NCBI GenBank assembly: GCA_020086605.1
Contig: JACBWW010000052.1
Location: 306,856-370,855, forward strand
Direction: 5' to 3'
DNA: 64,000 nucleotides
Origin: Lanius collurio
Taxonomy: Eukaryota > Chordata > Aves > Passeriformes > Laniidae
A program made the position numbers and the translations under genes. This document shows, piece after piece, positions 41,154-53,443 of this stretch (positions are counted from its first letter, which is position 1; every line of letters begins with the position of its first letter). The notes under the pieces are model-generated. The model was not told the DNA's origin. It did not search any database and saw only the letters and a list, made by a program, of their open reading frames with translations.

Positions 41154-41620
41154 TGTCTCGGTTTGGAAACAAATTTTAGTAGAAAAAATGATTTGAAACT
41201 AGTGCTTTTCTCTAAAGAAAGAGGACTTTAATAACTCCCTTTCCTTCTGTGGATCAGAGAAAGGGATACCAGGTGATGAAAGTGAAAAAAAAAGTAAAAC
41301 TGTTTATTATCAAAGTAACATACCTGCAAAGCACGGGAAAAAAAGATATTGAATGTTACACTTCATCCCCACCTCTCCGCATGGCCGAGAGGCAAAGATG
41401 GGGGCTGTCCTTCTTTGTCTCTGGGAAGAGGGGAGGAAAGAGCTCACTCAGCAGCTAGGAACCTGTTGGGTTTCTGGCGTGGGTCTTCACAGCAGATGAA
41501 GTTGGTGGAGTTTAATGTTCCTTCTTTTCGCTGGTTTGGTATCAAAACTGGGGTTTGGACTGGCTGGGGCCACGCCTCCAGGCTCTTCGAGCTGAAGAAA
41601 AACAAATCAAGACAGTTCCA
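41154..41620 (-). mobile_element. Probable 3' LTR of the gammaretrovirus-like provirus
   Basis: The left edge reads TGTCTCGGTTTGGAAAC, the same terminus as the solo LTRs at 3536, 10034 and 36559. An AATAAA (complement in TTTATTATC near 41300) supports the minus orientation. It lies directly 3' of the reverse-transcriptase remnant on the minus strand. The right boundary is a guess because no second LTR is present for comparison. Pol after RT and all of env are missing between the RT remnant and this LTR. Confidence 0.65.
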
Positions 41621-41649
41621 GGAAAAAGAAATAAATAAAAAGCCACCAA

Positions 41650-42500
41650 AAAATCATACAGTGGTCTGGCTAAAATAATCCATACTCTGCAATATCTCAC
41701 CAATCCCAAAAACTGATTTAACTCTTTTTTCGTCCAGGGCAATGGTACTTGTAAAATTCCTTGTATCCTTTCTGCATCGATAAAACGTGAGCCTCCAGTA
41801 AAAATGTGTCCCAAATATTTAACCTTTTTCTCTACGAACTGCGCTTTCTTTTCAGATACTCTAAGCCTGGTTTTAGCAAGAAAATTAAGCAGCTTCACGG
41901 TAGCCTCTTCAATGACCTCTTCCTGTTCCCCTGATAAAAGCAAATCATCCACATACTGCAACAATTTAACACTGGAGGGTGGAATAAACTGTCTCAATAT
42001 TTTTTGCAAGTCTTGCCCAAACAAAACCAGTGACTCTGTACCATCCATTGTCAATTGTTGGTTTACTATTTTCCCTCCTTCCTTTTGTTCCCACTCAGAG
42101 GCAAAACACTGTTTACTGTCCTCTGTAATTGGACACCTCCAGAAAGCATCCTTCATATTCAGTACTGAGTAATACTGGTACTGAAGGGATTTGATTCAGG
42201 ATGGTATAGGGGTCCAAAACTGTGGGATGCCTGTTTGACAATTTCATTTATTATTCTTAAATCCTGCACCGTTCTGTAGGTTCCACCTGTTTTCTTAACT
42301 GGCAGAACAGTAGTGTTATAGGGAGATGTACATGGCTCCAAAAGACCTTCCTTTAGTAGGGACTCAATGACAGGCTGTAACCCCTTCCTTCCTTCCTTGA
42401 AAGAGGGTATTGCTTTTTGGACACTACTTGTCCCGGTTGCTTCACATTCATTTGGAGAGGCTCTATATCTAATTTTCCATATTTCCCCGAGGCTGCCCAC
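41650..42500 (-). pseudogene. Endogenous retrovirus reverse transcriptase remnant
   Basis: Two minus-strand reading frames (42159-42500 and 41542-42156) cover the fingers and palm of a gammaretrovirus-like reverse transcriptase. Visible signatures are the N-terminal LLKEGLLEPCTSPYNTTVLP and PVKKTGGTYRTVQDLR stretches, then LLQYVDDLLLSG with the YVDD catalytic motif at 41944-41955 and the VKYLGHIF and FLGLVRYCRVWI blocks. The frame breaks near 42157. Similarity stops shortly after the LARPLYDF segment (about 41660). The connection domain, RNase H and integrase are absent. It is a dead fragment. Confidence 0.92.
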
Positions 42501-43123
42501 ACTTCTGTGTTCACCTCAGCATAGGCCTTCTCAGACATTTTACGTAAGTTTACAACCATGTTAGCCTCTCTGTCACCTTTTGAAATACTGATTTGCATTC
42601 CCACTTTAGCCATCAAATCCCTTCCCAGTAAATTACAATCATAATTGGGAACAAACAGGAATTCAGGCCTTTCAAAGTGATCCCCTACATCTACTAATAG
42701 TGGTTGAATAAAACACACACACTCATTTTTGCTGTTTACCTCCTGGATAATCAAAGAATTCTTTGCCAATTTTGCTCCCTTGGGGATAAAATTTAAAGTG
42801 AATTGAGAGGCCCCTCTGTCTACTAGGAAACATACCTCCTCTTGATCTGGACCCACCTTAAAGGTTATCAAGGGCTCCAGACAATCTATTTCCATTATCT
42901 TCTGGACTTCTTCCTCCTGAGAGTCCACCTGTTTTTCTTGACATTCTTGCTTCCAGTGTCCTTCTGCCTTGCAGATAGCACACTGATTCCTCCCTAACTG
43001 CTGTTTCGGTAGGTTCTCCCCTACTGAGGAGGGCACACCTTTGCCACATCCTTGATCCCTCTGTCCCAGGAGACCCCTTGAACCTTGGGATTTATCCCTC
43101 AGGGGGTGTAAAAACTCGGTCAT
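42353..43123 (-). pseudogene. Endogenous retrovirus nucleocapsid and protease remnant (gag-pro)
   Basis: One open minus-strand frame of 256 codons. It contains a single CCHC zinc knuckle (Cys48, Cys51, His56, Cys61; CAICKAEGHWKQEC) and then an aspartic protease whose active site reads Asp-Arg-Gly-Ala (residues 102-105) where a Thr or Ser is expected after Asp. The flap and the LLGRDLMAKVG block near the protease C-terminus are present. Gag and pro share one frame, as in gammaretroviruses that read through a stop. The frame shifts against reverse transcriptase near 42390. The Arg replacement should abolish protease activity. Confidence 0.92.
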
Positions 43124-43870
43124 TGCCTTTGCCTTTTCCTCATCCCCTCTTACACGTGCTGTGCCTTTCTAACCAACTCGTCCAAGGGCTTATTCTGCCA
43201 TTCTTCATGTTTCTGTATTCTTTTTCTTATATCAGGCCAAGATTTAGTAACAAATTGTACTTTTAACAATGTGTCAGGATCCAGTCCTCCTTGCTTCCGC
43301 AAGGCATCTCTAATCCTCTCTAGCCAGTGAGATGGACTTTAATTCTTTTCTTGTTCTAAGGACATGGCTTTACCTATATTGTTAGTTCTGGGAACTGCCA
43401 ATTTGATTTGTCTAATTAAATAGGAACGATAATCTCTGAGGCAAGCCAGACTGGCCTGATTATTTGAGTCCCACTGAGGATCTACCTGGGGAATTGCATC
43501 ATCCACAGTAGGTGCATTGTGTCCAGCCTCTCCCCACTGCCTGTGGGTGCTCAACCTCCCACAGCTGCCAAGCTTTCTGCAAAATAATTTGCTTCTCCGA
43601 TGACCCAAACAAAATCCCTAAAGGAAAATCCCAGTTCTTCCATGTATAATCTGCATTTCCCAAATATTCATCTATCTTTTCCTCCACCCCTACCATGATA
43701 CCCCTATGGTATCACCCAAATATGGGGGTAATTCCTTTTTCAATCCTCTTATATCCTGAGAACTAAGTGGTACAATTACAAACCCAAATCCCCCACCCTG
43801 CCCCCCAAGGGAACCTGGTGTAGGGGCATCTAATGCACCCCTGTTTCTTGGGTCTTAGAGGCTCATGATG
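43124..43870 (-). pseudogene. Endogenous retrovirus capsid region of gag
   Basis: Several overlapping short minus-strand frames (43339-43608, 43499-43696 and untracked stretches to 43125) give capsid-like helical sequence, with stops and frameshifts between them, for example the stop at 43339-43341. The position between nucleocapsid on one side and matrix on the other supports the assignment. Individual motifs are too worn for a domain-level call. Confidence 0.7.
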
Positions 43871-43883
43871 TCTTGTACTGGGT

Positions 43884-44236
43884 TGTTGCTGTTGTACTGA
43901 GAATGGCAAGAAACGACACAGTCTAGATCAGGGGAAAAATGACTGTGTCCCCGTTTAATGAAAAAAAATGGTCCTTTTATAACATGGTCCACAACAGAGA
44001 AATGACATGATTGGCCCACTGGTCAACCACCTACCAAAGTGATAGGCTGAGTGATATAACACCCATTTCTAAATATTATTCTCAATGAACCAAAACATTC
44101 CCACCACAGCTGACACCTGCAAAATAGTTTACAAATTCTCAAACTGTTTTCTCAACTAGTTTGCATGAGAAAGAAGACTTTCACAGGAGGCTGTAAAAGC
44201 TGGAAAATTTCTCTCCTATCTTCTTTAGCATGTACA
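43884..44236 (-). mobile_element. Solo LTR nested in gag of the provirus
   Basis: A 353-bp insertion separating the capsid and matrix parts of gag. On the minus strand it has a TATA box (TTATAAAAGG, complement near 43972-43982) followed by ATTAAA (complement near 43957) and ends GCAACA. Near-matching 6-bp flanks are CTGGGT (43878-43883) and ATGGGT (44237-44242). It is a younger, class II-like insertion into an existing class I provirus. Confidence 0.72.
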
Positions 44237-44329
44237 ATGGGTTCCCCTTCTAGTCCTAGAGGGGGATATGATATCTTGTCCTACTTCCCCTTTGCCATCA
44301 CTATCCTCAAGGCGGGCCCCAGGAGCAGT

Positions 44330-44834
44330 GTTAGTTGGCCCTGAATCAGCTGGCAGAACTGGAGGATAATGTGGGGGAAGGTGCTGGAAAACATCTCAAT
44401 CCTCACTATTTTTTTCTTCCTCCCCTTTTTCATCTTCCTTTTTCTTTTTTACCATATATATTTTTCCTGTTGCTTGCCTTAACCATATTTTTCCACATTC
44501 CTTTTCAATCAATCCTTTCCAATTCTCCTCTAAATACACCCATATACTCTGACACAAACAAGGTCTGTCTGTTCTATAAGGTGGCCATTTAAGTCCCCTT
44601 GACAAAATAATGGTATTTTACCATTATCTCCTTAGTTACCTCTGGAGGAATGCATAAACAATCCCAAAACCTCAGCATTCTCCCCAAGGGACTCTCCAGG
44701 GGTATTTCAGGATCGTCATCCCTTTTGCTGAGACCCTTTCTTGGCTTTACCTTTGTTACCCTCCATGGATGCCCTGGTTTACCTGTGCTACCCTCCATGG
44801 GTGCCCTCGCAGGTTTGCTCCCCAAAGATCCCAT
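44330..44834 (-). pseudogene. Endogenous retrovirus matrix region of gag
   Basis: The gag start is readable at 44834 (Met-Gly-Ser-Leu-Gly-Ser), a classical N-myristoylation signal with Gly2 and Ser6. A matrix-like stretch follows (PLGRMLRFWDCLCIPPEVTK). A frameshift near 44595 moves the reading to the 44396-44605 frame, which continues with GLKWPPYRTDRP and a lysine/glutamate-rich segment. A 9-bp longer reading to 44843 exists but would hide the myristoylation signal, so Met at 44834 is preferred. Confidence 0.8.
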
Positions 44835-45065
44835 TGTACTCACTGGTGAGATTTTCAGTGGTCCTTTCCTTTGGACTCTTCACGGACCCCCTGGTCTGCC
44901 ACTTGTCTGTCTCCTGGACAGTCTCAGGAACCCAACCAATTGCCCAGTGCCAGCCAGCGCCAAAGGGAGCTGATCACCAAAACGGGGTGAGGCATGCCTT
45001 CAGCTCCGCCCACTGCCTACCAGCCCCAGACAGTGGAAATGTTCTGGATGAGTGTCCATTTTGTC
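44835..45065 (-). other. Leader of the provirus; 5' LTR missing
   Basis: The minus-strand leader upstream of the gag start ends in intergenic DNA around 45065. No LTR resembling 41154-41620 and no convincing primer-binding site were found, so the 5' LTR has been lost or replaced. Confidence 0.5.
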
Positions 45066-47567
45066 AGGAAAGTTACTGGATTCCTCTGTCTCTTTTTTAG
45101 ACATAAACCTCTGGTGTTTGTGAATTAACTTTCCTGAGATTACAGAAATATTATATTAGGTATGAATAAAAACAGCTTGACAGGCTCATAAAGTAGAAAA
45201 GCAGATAGAAGACAGTAGCGGAGTGCCTCGCTTCTAAGTATGGGATTGATTGGGTATCACCCTCTTCAGCAATAAACCGAGCAGGGCCACTGCATGCAGC
45301 TGTGCGCTGGAAACAAAGTTCTATTCCCCAGCCCTGAGGAAATTACTTGGAATGGGAGGGGAATAAATAAAATAAAAACTTCCCTGTCTGTTGATGTATT
45401 AAATAGGAGAAATTTTCTCGCCTGTGCCATTTCAACAGAACATGGTTGGAGAGTGTTTGCACTGCAGGTTCACCAGCAGAGCTGGTGAGGGTGGTCCCTG
45501 GCAAGGGAGAGTGGTTCCAGGCAGTGATAGCAGATACTAGAAATGGCTGTGACACTGCTGCTAGTCCAAAACAGGTTGTGATAATTATGGTTATTTTGAG
45601 TCCCATGCCAAGTCCATCTAATTGTGCTTAAGTATTACTTCAGGCTATAGCTCTGGGGTGTGTTTCAAGAGCAGGATCTTTTTTCCATTTAATTAGGATG
45701 AGAGGGCTGGGAAGAAACAGGCAAAATCCTATTTACCCCATATGTTGCTCCTCTAAGACAGGTTTATGGAGAAAGGTTTGCATCCCTCCAGCCACTGCCC
45801 AGAGATGAGAGCAAACCCAAGTTGTGGCCAGCAGTGGTCCCTGCCAGGAAGGCAACTGAGCTCTGGAGTCTTAATTTGATATTTAGAGTCCCTTGAGAAG
45901 ACAAAAAACAAACCTAAAACAAATACTGGGGAAGTGGGGTTTATTTTCCTTTCAAAAGCCTTGTCTCTCAACCTGCTTTATGAAAAAAAGAGAGCAGTCA
46001 ACTTTTAATTTTGTGTGTGTGAACTGGCTGCTTCTTGGGGAAGAGCTGGAGGCTGTGCCCCGACACCCAGCTGGGATGAAACTGCAGGCCCAGGGCGTTC
46101 ATTCAGAGCTGCCTGGAGGGAGCATTCCAAGCCCTGCATCTGGCCTTGCTGTGTGGCTGTGCCAGCCCATGCCAACCACATTGAACCCTCTGCTCCTTCA
46201 CAGAGTGCTCCTGACCCAGGGCACAACCAAGGATGTCTGTAGTGTTCAAGCCACTCAGGGGTGCACCGGTGTTTCATGTTAGCCAGGATCTAGCCTACTC
46301 CTGACAAGTTTGGTGTTGCAGAATCCCATCAGCAGCAGTGAGGGCTGGAATCCTACTCCATGCCTGACACTTGAGCTTCCCATTGAACTACCTGGGAAAC
46401 TGCGCTTATTGGCACTGTAAGGGACAGATCTGGAAAGTTGATTTAGCATGTGGATTTAGCACCTGGGGAGTCAGGATGAAGCTCCTGGTCTGTTGCCAGG
46501 GCAGTCTTGATACAGTGTTACAAAAGATGATCATTACCTGGCTTGCAGGTGATTAGAAACTCCTTATTTGCAATAACGTAAGTTGTCCCCAGAAGTGACA
46601 TAAAAAATGAGCATTAAAAGACTGAGCTGCAAGTAGCCAAGTCTTTTTTGAAAATACCATTTGTATCCTATTACCTATACAAAATGTTGTAGTACAATTT
46701 TTTTTTGTTTCCCTGGCACAGAAAAAAAACAAAGGCACTTGGATGGTTCTGACAACAGAGTTGCTGGAAGTCTGCTGTGAAAATCTGTGGACTACCAAAA
46801 TTCAGTAGCCAAAAGAGTATTGCAGTCAAAAGTCTGCATTTTGCAAAGCCCAAATTTAACATGATTGATATAAAAGAAGGTATTTAGAAACTAGATTTAG
46901 AGAATTAAATTCTCTATTCAATGCCCTGGGATACGTGTTATCTTTAAAAACTCCTATAAATGAAGGAGAAGTCAGGAGGAGCAAGCTGATGACAGGCCCC
47001 AAAGAAGAGCTGCTCTCTCCCAGGGACTGGCCAAGAGTCTCTCTGCTGCTTGCCCAGAACAACCCTAATGCCGCAGTTCTGGCCTGGTCCAGAGAAGGTG
47101 TCAGGACATCCTCTATCAAAGCTGTGTTGACATTGGGACACACTAAATTTTCATGTGCTCACATAGAGTGGAGCAACTCACAGCCTCTTCTGAGAGAAGG
47201 AAGCACCTGGAGGCACAGAAAGATTTCATCCATGATGCAAATTCTACTCACAATCTGCAGTTTATCCAGAAACAACCACATCCCTGCTGTCACCCTTTCC
47301 AATTCATATTCAATCCCCTAAGCAGAGGACAGCTTCCAAAGGGTGTAGGACACACCAATGGAGTTGCAAAGAAAAGAGAGAAAATTCTGATTGGCTGTGC
47401 ATTTCTGTATAGTACTGGCATGACCAACCTAAAGAAACATGGAATAGCAGATGGATATAGATTGTCAGAGCAAAGGTCCACCCAAGCCCAGCATCCTGCT
47501 TCCCATGGTGACCAAAAATGGAAAACTGGGGAAGGGTGTAAGAGGTTCCTGCCTAAGAATGTAGTGA
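45066..47567. other. Intergenic sequence
   Basis: No gene, LTR boundary or RNA recognised. GC rises at 46000-46270, where overlapping frames of up to 129 codons are open on both strands without recognisable protein content. Confidence 0.5.
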
Positions 47568-47838
47568 GGAGTTGGTCTCTTTTCTCAAGCAACAAGAGGA
47601 AATTTCCTCAAGTTGTACCATGGGATATTTAGATTGAACTTAGGAAAAATTTCTTCACTGGAAGGGTTGCCAAGACCTGGCTCAGGCTGCCCAGGGCAGT
47701 GATGGAGTCCCCATCCCTAGAGGGATTTAACAGATGTGTAGATGTGGTAGCTGGGAACATGGGTTAGTCAGTGCTGAGAGGCACAGTTGGACTCAGTGAT
47801 CTCAGAAGTGTTTTCCAACCTCAACAATTCTGTGTTTC
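47568..47838 (+). mobile_element. CR1 LINE 3' fragment
   Basis: Sense-oriented CR1 end: the words TCTCAAGCAACAAGAGGAAA, CAGGCTGCCCAGGGCAGTGATGG and the terminal TTTTCCAACCTCAACAATTCTGTG are the standard CR1 3' landmarks. About 270 bp remain, without coding capacity. Confidence 0.92.
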
Positions 47839-49934
47839 TGTCACTGAGTGTATGTTAGCTGGTACTAACCTTGAAGATTTAACATCCACAATGCCTGGTT
47901 CAGATAGGCCCATCTAGAACATGGCAGTGCAAGGTGAGGCTTTGATGGGATTCAGCAATGTAGGTTCTCCATATAATAGAAATACCACAACAGAGTGTAT
48001 CTAGCCAAGACAACTGCTACTGGCCTGTATTGACATTTTAATGCAGAATCACTTCTTTGGCACAGAATCACTAGAGTAAAACCCAGTGCTTTTAGGAGAG
48101 TGACATGTCTGAGAATAAACTCTTTAACCAGTAAACTTTTAGACCAGTGCTGCCAAAGGACTGAATCATTCATTTTGAGCATGACTTATGTTTAAACATA
48201 ATGATTAAACAACATAATGCAATCAGAATTATTATTTTGCAGATTCCTCAAAACTTCCACATTCTCTAGCCTTCTGTCTATATTAAAGAATCAAGATTTG
48301 GTATGTTTCTAGTTAAAATGCTACTGGCCTTGTGGTTAAGCTAAACAGTGTAAATGCAGATTGAAGGTGGTTTCAGCTTTCAAATCTGAACTCCAGACAG
48401 AAAAGTAATCTCAGTTCTGTGACAGTAAGTGGCATTTTGGACTTCTCCCTCTAAAACCACATTTAAAAAGTAGCAATTAGAAATCTATGGGGTGGCTGAT
48501 TGTCATAGGTACAAAAGACCAGCCTGTGTACTCCTAGCCTCATATCCTGGTGTAGGGAGTGGGATGGAGTTCAGTGAACTCTCATGCCCCACTCATCCAT
48601 CTTGCCACCCCAAGCTAAACTCTGTAGATCACTTCTGCCCTTAAATGAAACACATTCTGGGAAGATGCCAGCAATTTCACATGACTTCTACTGGGACAAA
48701 AGAAATACAAGAAGCCTATGAGTCCAGGCAGTGCCCACCCTTCCCACCATGCTTCAGAAAGTCAATGAAGCTAGTTTGCTTTCCCATTTCTCCTGAAGAG
48801 TGGGCTCAGTCCCATGCCCACCTACCAACTTGGGTCCATTCAATGAAGACGCCATAATGAAGAGATACAGCTCCAAATGACTTTAGGGTATGAAGAGTTA
48901 GTTAATCTCATCACAGTTTCTATTTTATAGTGACAAGCCCCGTAACAGGAGCCTTCCTCAGCATATGCGGGACAAGATGGCTCAAGCCTTCCACTGCAGA
49001 GGTCGCAAACATATTTTTCCCATTTTCTGCAGCACAGCAGCTACCCAGGGAGATGATTCTTTGGCACAGGGAAGGGGGGGTGTCTTCTGCTCAGCTTGTG
49101 CCATCTCATGGCCTCAAGTTAACTGAGCCTGGGAGGAAAAAAAGATCCTAAGAATGTTCCTGTAAGCTAGTTAAGAGGGTTTCCTTTAAGGTAGTCATAA
49201 ACAATGTTCAAAAACCTTAACTGTATTTTATGAGCAGAAAAGTAAACCTTGCACATTTTTTGAAAGGAGGAGACATACAATTGTACTTTCTGAAAAGGAT
49301 TTTGGAAGAATCAGACAGAGAGCTCTGAGGGCCTGATGATATGGAATAAACACATCCTCTGTTTTTCTTACTGGTTTGCTCTAAAGGACTTTCCAATCAT
49401 TATCCTGACTGTAAGACCCCATCTAAGCCTTGGGAAGCAAACATATTTTTCAAAAAAACCCAATCCACAGCTTTTAAGTAGATCAGTCTTCAATCAATCT
49501 GCCTAAAATTGTGAGCCCTCGCACACAGCTTTGATGGCTCTGTGTGAGAGCTCTAACAACTTTAGCTGAAAGGAGGAGCATTCTGTGGCTTTCACACTCC
49601 TGTGCATTCAAAATATGAGCTTGAGCAATGTAAGATCCTGAGACTTTAATATATTATGCATTCTTATCTGCTTCTATTTCATGACCTTGAAGGTCCACTC
49701 ACATCTCACTTTCAAGTGCTCAGCTTCAGTCACATGGATACAGCCTGCTTGTGATCCTGTGGTCAGGCAGACACTGGTCAGATTAGTCCAGTCTATCAAC
49801 AGCACAAATGAAAGCCCTAATGTTGCTGTGGCTGACACAGCGCAAAAGATCATATTCCCCTTTTCTGATTATAAAAAAATCTCAAGCCACTTTCATAGCA
49901 CACCTGTTTCTGTGTCAGAAATCTTACCATGTTA
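47839..49934. other. Intergenic sequence
   Basis: No gene or repeat recognised with confidence. Confidence 0.5.
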
Positions 49935-50381
49935 TGTGGGGGGGTTATCAGCTGTCCACTGCTTAATTCTGTGGCAAGCTTGCTTCTTAAGCCTCAGAAT
50001 ATCCTAGACCATTCACAAACAGCCTAATTCCTTCGACTGAGCAGCCCCACCTAAGCCAGTGTTAGACAGCTGTCCCCAGAGCAGAAGTTGAGAATAGAAA
50101 TAAAGCTCATACCTCTTTTGATGTTAAATCATTTATTCCCTCTGTCCTGGAGGGGGACAGAGGGTGCGACCTGGGCAGCAGTCGGCGAGGTGAGAGGGCT
50201 GGGCTTCCCCCCTGCTGGCTTTATCGCAGACAGGGGGAAAGGTGATACCAGGGGCGGAGATGGGACAAACAACCAACCAGATCAGAGCCCGCGTGGCCGG
50301 AGCCCAAAGTAGACCTGACTCAGTCACATGGCAGGGACCCGGCCGAGAGAGAGGCGGGGCCCAGGGGGATCCACTGCAACA
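49935..50381 (-). mobile_element. Solo LTR, TGTTGCGGTGGA family, TSD ATGTTA
   Basis: A 447-bp LTR with perfect 6-bp duplications ATGTTA (49929-49934 and 50382-50387). Read on the minus strand it starts TGTTGCAGTGGATCCCC and matches 11441-11891 end to end. AATAAA (complement at 50132-50137) fixes the orientation. Identical duplication length in both copies indicates one integrase type. Confidence 0.93.
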
Positions 50382-50387
50382 ATGTTA

Positions 50388-51776
50388 GCCTACTTAAAAT
50401 ACATACTTGTTCAAAATTCAGTGCCTGTGGGCAGGTAAGACAACAGGAGTCAGGGTTTTAGAGTAAGAAACCATCAGAGATTCACTTTTTCCTCGGTAAA
50501 TTCCCTTTCTTAGCCCTACAGTATGTAAAAACACAAACACAGCTAATACCTAATCAAACAACTTCTCTTGCCTTTTTGTGAAGAAAGATGGAAAATGCTA
50601 CTATTATTTGTATTTTGAAATAATTTGAAGCTCTCTGAGGTCTTCAGTTCCACAGAGCTTTATAAAATAAACAAATTTCTCATTAATTTGAACTTTCATA
50701 TTTAAAATGCAAATTTAACTACACAACTCAAGAAATGTTGAAAGTCAAAGGCCGTAATAAAAATAGGCCTGTATCTCAGTCCACCTCATTTAAAAAAAAA
50801 AAGTGTCTCACTCTAAAATGATAATAAACACTAAATATATACACAGTGTAGGTAAGTAAGTCAGTGTTAGCCAAATGGCATTTTAAATGGCTGCCTATGT
50901 TTTTGACTAAACTATTTTGTAATGTACACAATAAAGTCCTCAACATTTTGCTAGTGTGTAAAGAATGTTTCATGCAGTTTTATAGTGTTGCAGACTACTA
51001 CACAACTCAAGAACAAACTCTGGCTTCATCAACACAAACCAATACATTTTTTAATAAGTCTGCTGTGATTATGTTCCTCCAGCCTGGCTGCAGACTGTAT
51101 CAACTGCAAACTCTTCCAAAGTAGCTTTTTTTTAATCTACTGTGATGGCACTTAGCTGAGGGAACCGCTGGTCCAAAATCAGATCTTCTCCAACAATAAA
51201 TAATGAGACCTCAATAAGCACTGATAGACTTCTCCTACCTGTGAGCAAAGGTCTTCATTAGTTTGAAAATAAGACTTTTTTTTTAATTTTTCATTTTGTT
51301 TTGCTTCTGACTCAGGACTTCATGAAATTGGGAAGGGTATGGGTTTCAATTTTGAAAAAAAAAAAGCAAATTCTTTTCGGGCTGAATTAGGAAGAGCTCT
51401 TCAATCAGCTGGAAAAGAGATCAGTGAAGCAGGGAAACCATAAAACATAAAAGAGTTTCTGCATGGGAATGAGTGCTGAGAGGCATTGGAAACTTCATGC
51501 TGCTGCTTTTGATGAAGAGAAGCCTGGTGTGACATCTGGCTCAGATCTTAGCAATTAATGCAATGTAATAAGTGAGGATCTGCTGATAAAAGCACTTGGT
51601 CCTGAGGCATCTCCCGTCCTCATTACAACCAAAACTCAAGGTGTCTACTTCAGAGTATCTATAATCCAGGCTTCAGAGCTAAACAATTCAACTGCACATA
51701 CAGTCTGGCACTTTCATGAGCCAAGTGACCCCATCAAACCCTTCACTCACACATCACCCCTTCTAGAAAGTATTGC
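50388..51776. other. Intergenic sequence
   Basis: AT-rich, with A-runs near 50792 and 51356. No gene or repeat recognised. Confidence 0.5.
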
Positions 51777-52432
51777 TGTAGGGTTTGACAAGCCCCGGTC
51801 TTGGCAGGAAGCCCTTGTTTAGATAAGGTTAGCTGCAACATCTCCAAATGACGGGGTCTGACAGGCTCCCTGCCCTGGCAGGGAGGCCTGGAGATAAGGA
51901 GGTAGCACTATCTCCCTCCAGGCCCCTCTTGGGGAAACAAAGAGCCTTTTAGTTAGAAAAGATAGATCTAAGATCCTCTAGGAAACTGTATGTAAAATAC
52001 CCTAGTACCCATTGGTTTCTCACCCTTGCACGCCCACCTATGTACCCCCATAAAAGAGACCCCTCTGCCCCAAGTCGGGAGAGGATTTGTCTCTGGTCAC
52101 CCCTTCGTGGAAGATGCTAGAATAAAGCTGCTTCTGCGGAACCACCAGAGAGTCTCCTCCTCTCTCTCTATCCGGGCCTGGCCAAAGGGGGGTTCTGCCG
52201 TGCAGAGCAGAGCTGAAATCACTGCACTAAGAGCTGATGGCCTGCTGAGCCAGGCATCCTCTGCAGGCAACCCCGGCCGAAGGCTGAGAGAAGCCACGAC
52301 CCCCTGGGAGACGGTTCCTCACGGGATCACCTCTCTGGGTTCGCTACGGCTTCTTGGGTCTGAGCCTCTGACCCCATCCAGCCCGGGCCGGGAGAAACCC
52401 CCCGACCAGAATAACAACTTTATATTGCAGTG
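51777..52432 (+). mobile_element. Solo LTR, TGTAGGGT family, TSD TATTGC
   Basis: A 656-bp LTR between perfect TATTGC duplications (51771-51776 and 52433-52438). ATAAAAG (52050-52056) and AATAAA (52121-52126), spaced 70 bp apart, mark promoter and polyadenylation signal in plus orientation. It ends in CAACTTTA instead of the usual CA. Compared with 59041-59611 it carries about 80 extra bp near the start, where the TCTGACAGGCTCCC-type unit is repeated in diverged form. Confidence 0.92.
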
Positions 52433-52438
52433 TCTTTT

Positions 52439-53443
52439 CCTCTATGTCTGTCACTGTGTTGCTGCTCACATCAGTTCGTACACACATCATCATTCCTTTT
52501 AAGGCTTAATGCCAGAAAAATCTCTATTTTTGTTTTTCCTGGTGTGGCTCCTGAGGGGCGACACAAATCTGGCTTATCCATTCACCATGTTCACGTGTGG
52601 ATAGAGTGCTGTGGACCTGGGGTGGGAGATTAATCCTGAAGGTGGGAAGATACCTGATATCTGTTGCCCTGGAGTCTCTTTTCTAAAAGGATAAGGATGG
52701 CAGGATTTCCTCCTGAGTGGTCACCATGCCTTGTCTGAGAGTCACCAGGGCCTCAGGGACATGTGCAGCCTCATCCCCCCTGCTGTGTGCCTGGCAAACA
52801 TACAGCTTCTCAGTGTGAGTGGCTACAGTCAAGGCCATCAGCTGTGAGTAGACTCTGGTCTTCCATGTCAATTTTTGGGAGCTTATCTCTGGGATCAGAA
52901 TATCTGGTGCCCTGGGGCTATTGCCTGGGGTAACTCACCATGCCAGTCCTGCCAGCCAACCATTACCCAGTTTGGGGTGAGCAAGACTGACAGAGTAAGG
53001 TCGCTCACAGTGTTTGTCAGATAGTCCTCCAGGCTCTCTTCCTTTGGAAAGAAAGTAGCTGTTGGAGCTGCTGATTGTGCTCACCTTCATTCAGGGAGTC
53101 TCTGGCTGCACTGACTGCCAAGGCTACCCAGCCATTTATGGGCTTTCATGGACCCTTGTATTATAGTTATGAACATCTCTGCAGAAGGACTCTTGTCACT
53201 CAGGGCATTTGGTCCCAGCCTTGGATTCCATATTTTTGTCAATTAGATTTCTTTCCAAGCCCTCACCACATTCATAGTGGAAGTCAAATGGATGTTTCTA
53301 GCCAGAAGTGGAGTCAGTCTTCTAGTGGCATCTGTCATATGGAGCTCATGGCTGTCACTGATGAGGACCACAAATACACTGGTCACCAGGAGTGGACTGC
53401 ATCGGTTAGTGACTGATGCTTTTGTCATTGTAGTAAATGTACT
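52439..53443. other. Intergenic sequence, possibly an old repeat
   Basis: GC-richer than its surroundings, with frames of up to 113 codons on both strands (53075-53416 plus, 53243-53428 minus). It may be a worn retroviral interior, but I recognise no domain. Confidence 0.4.
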
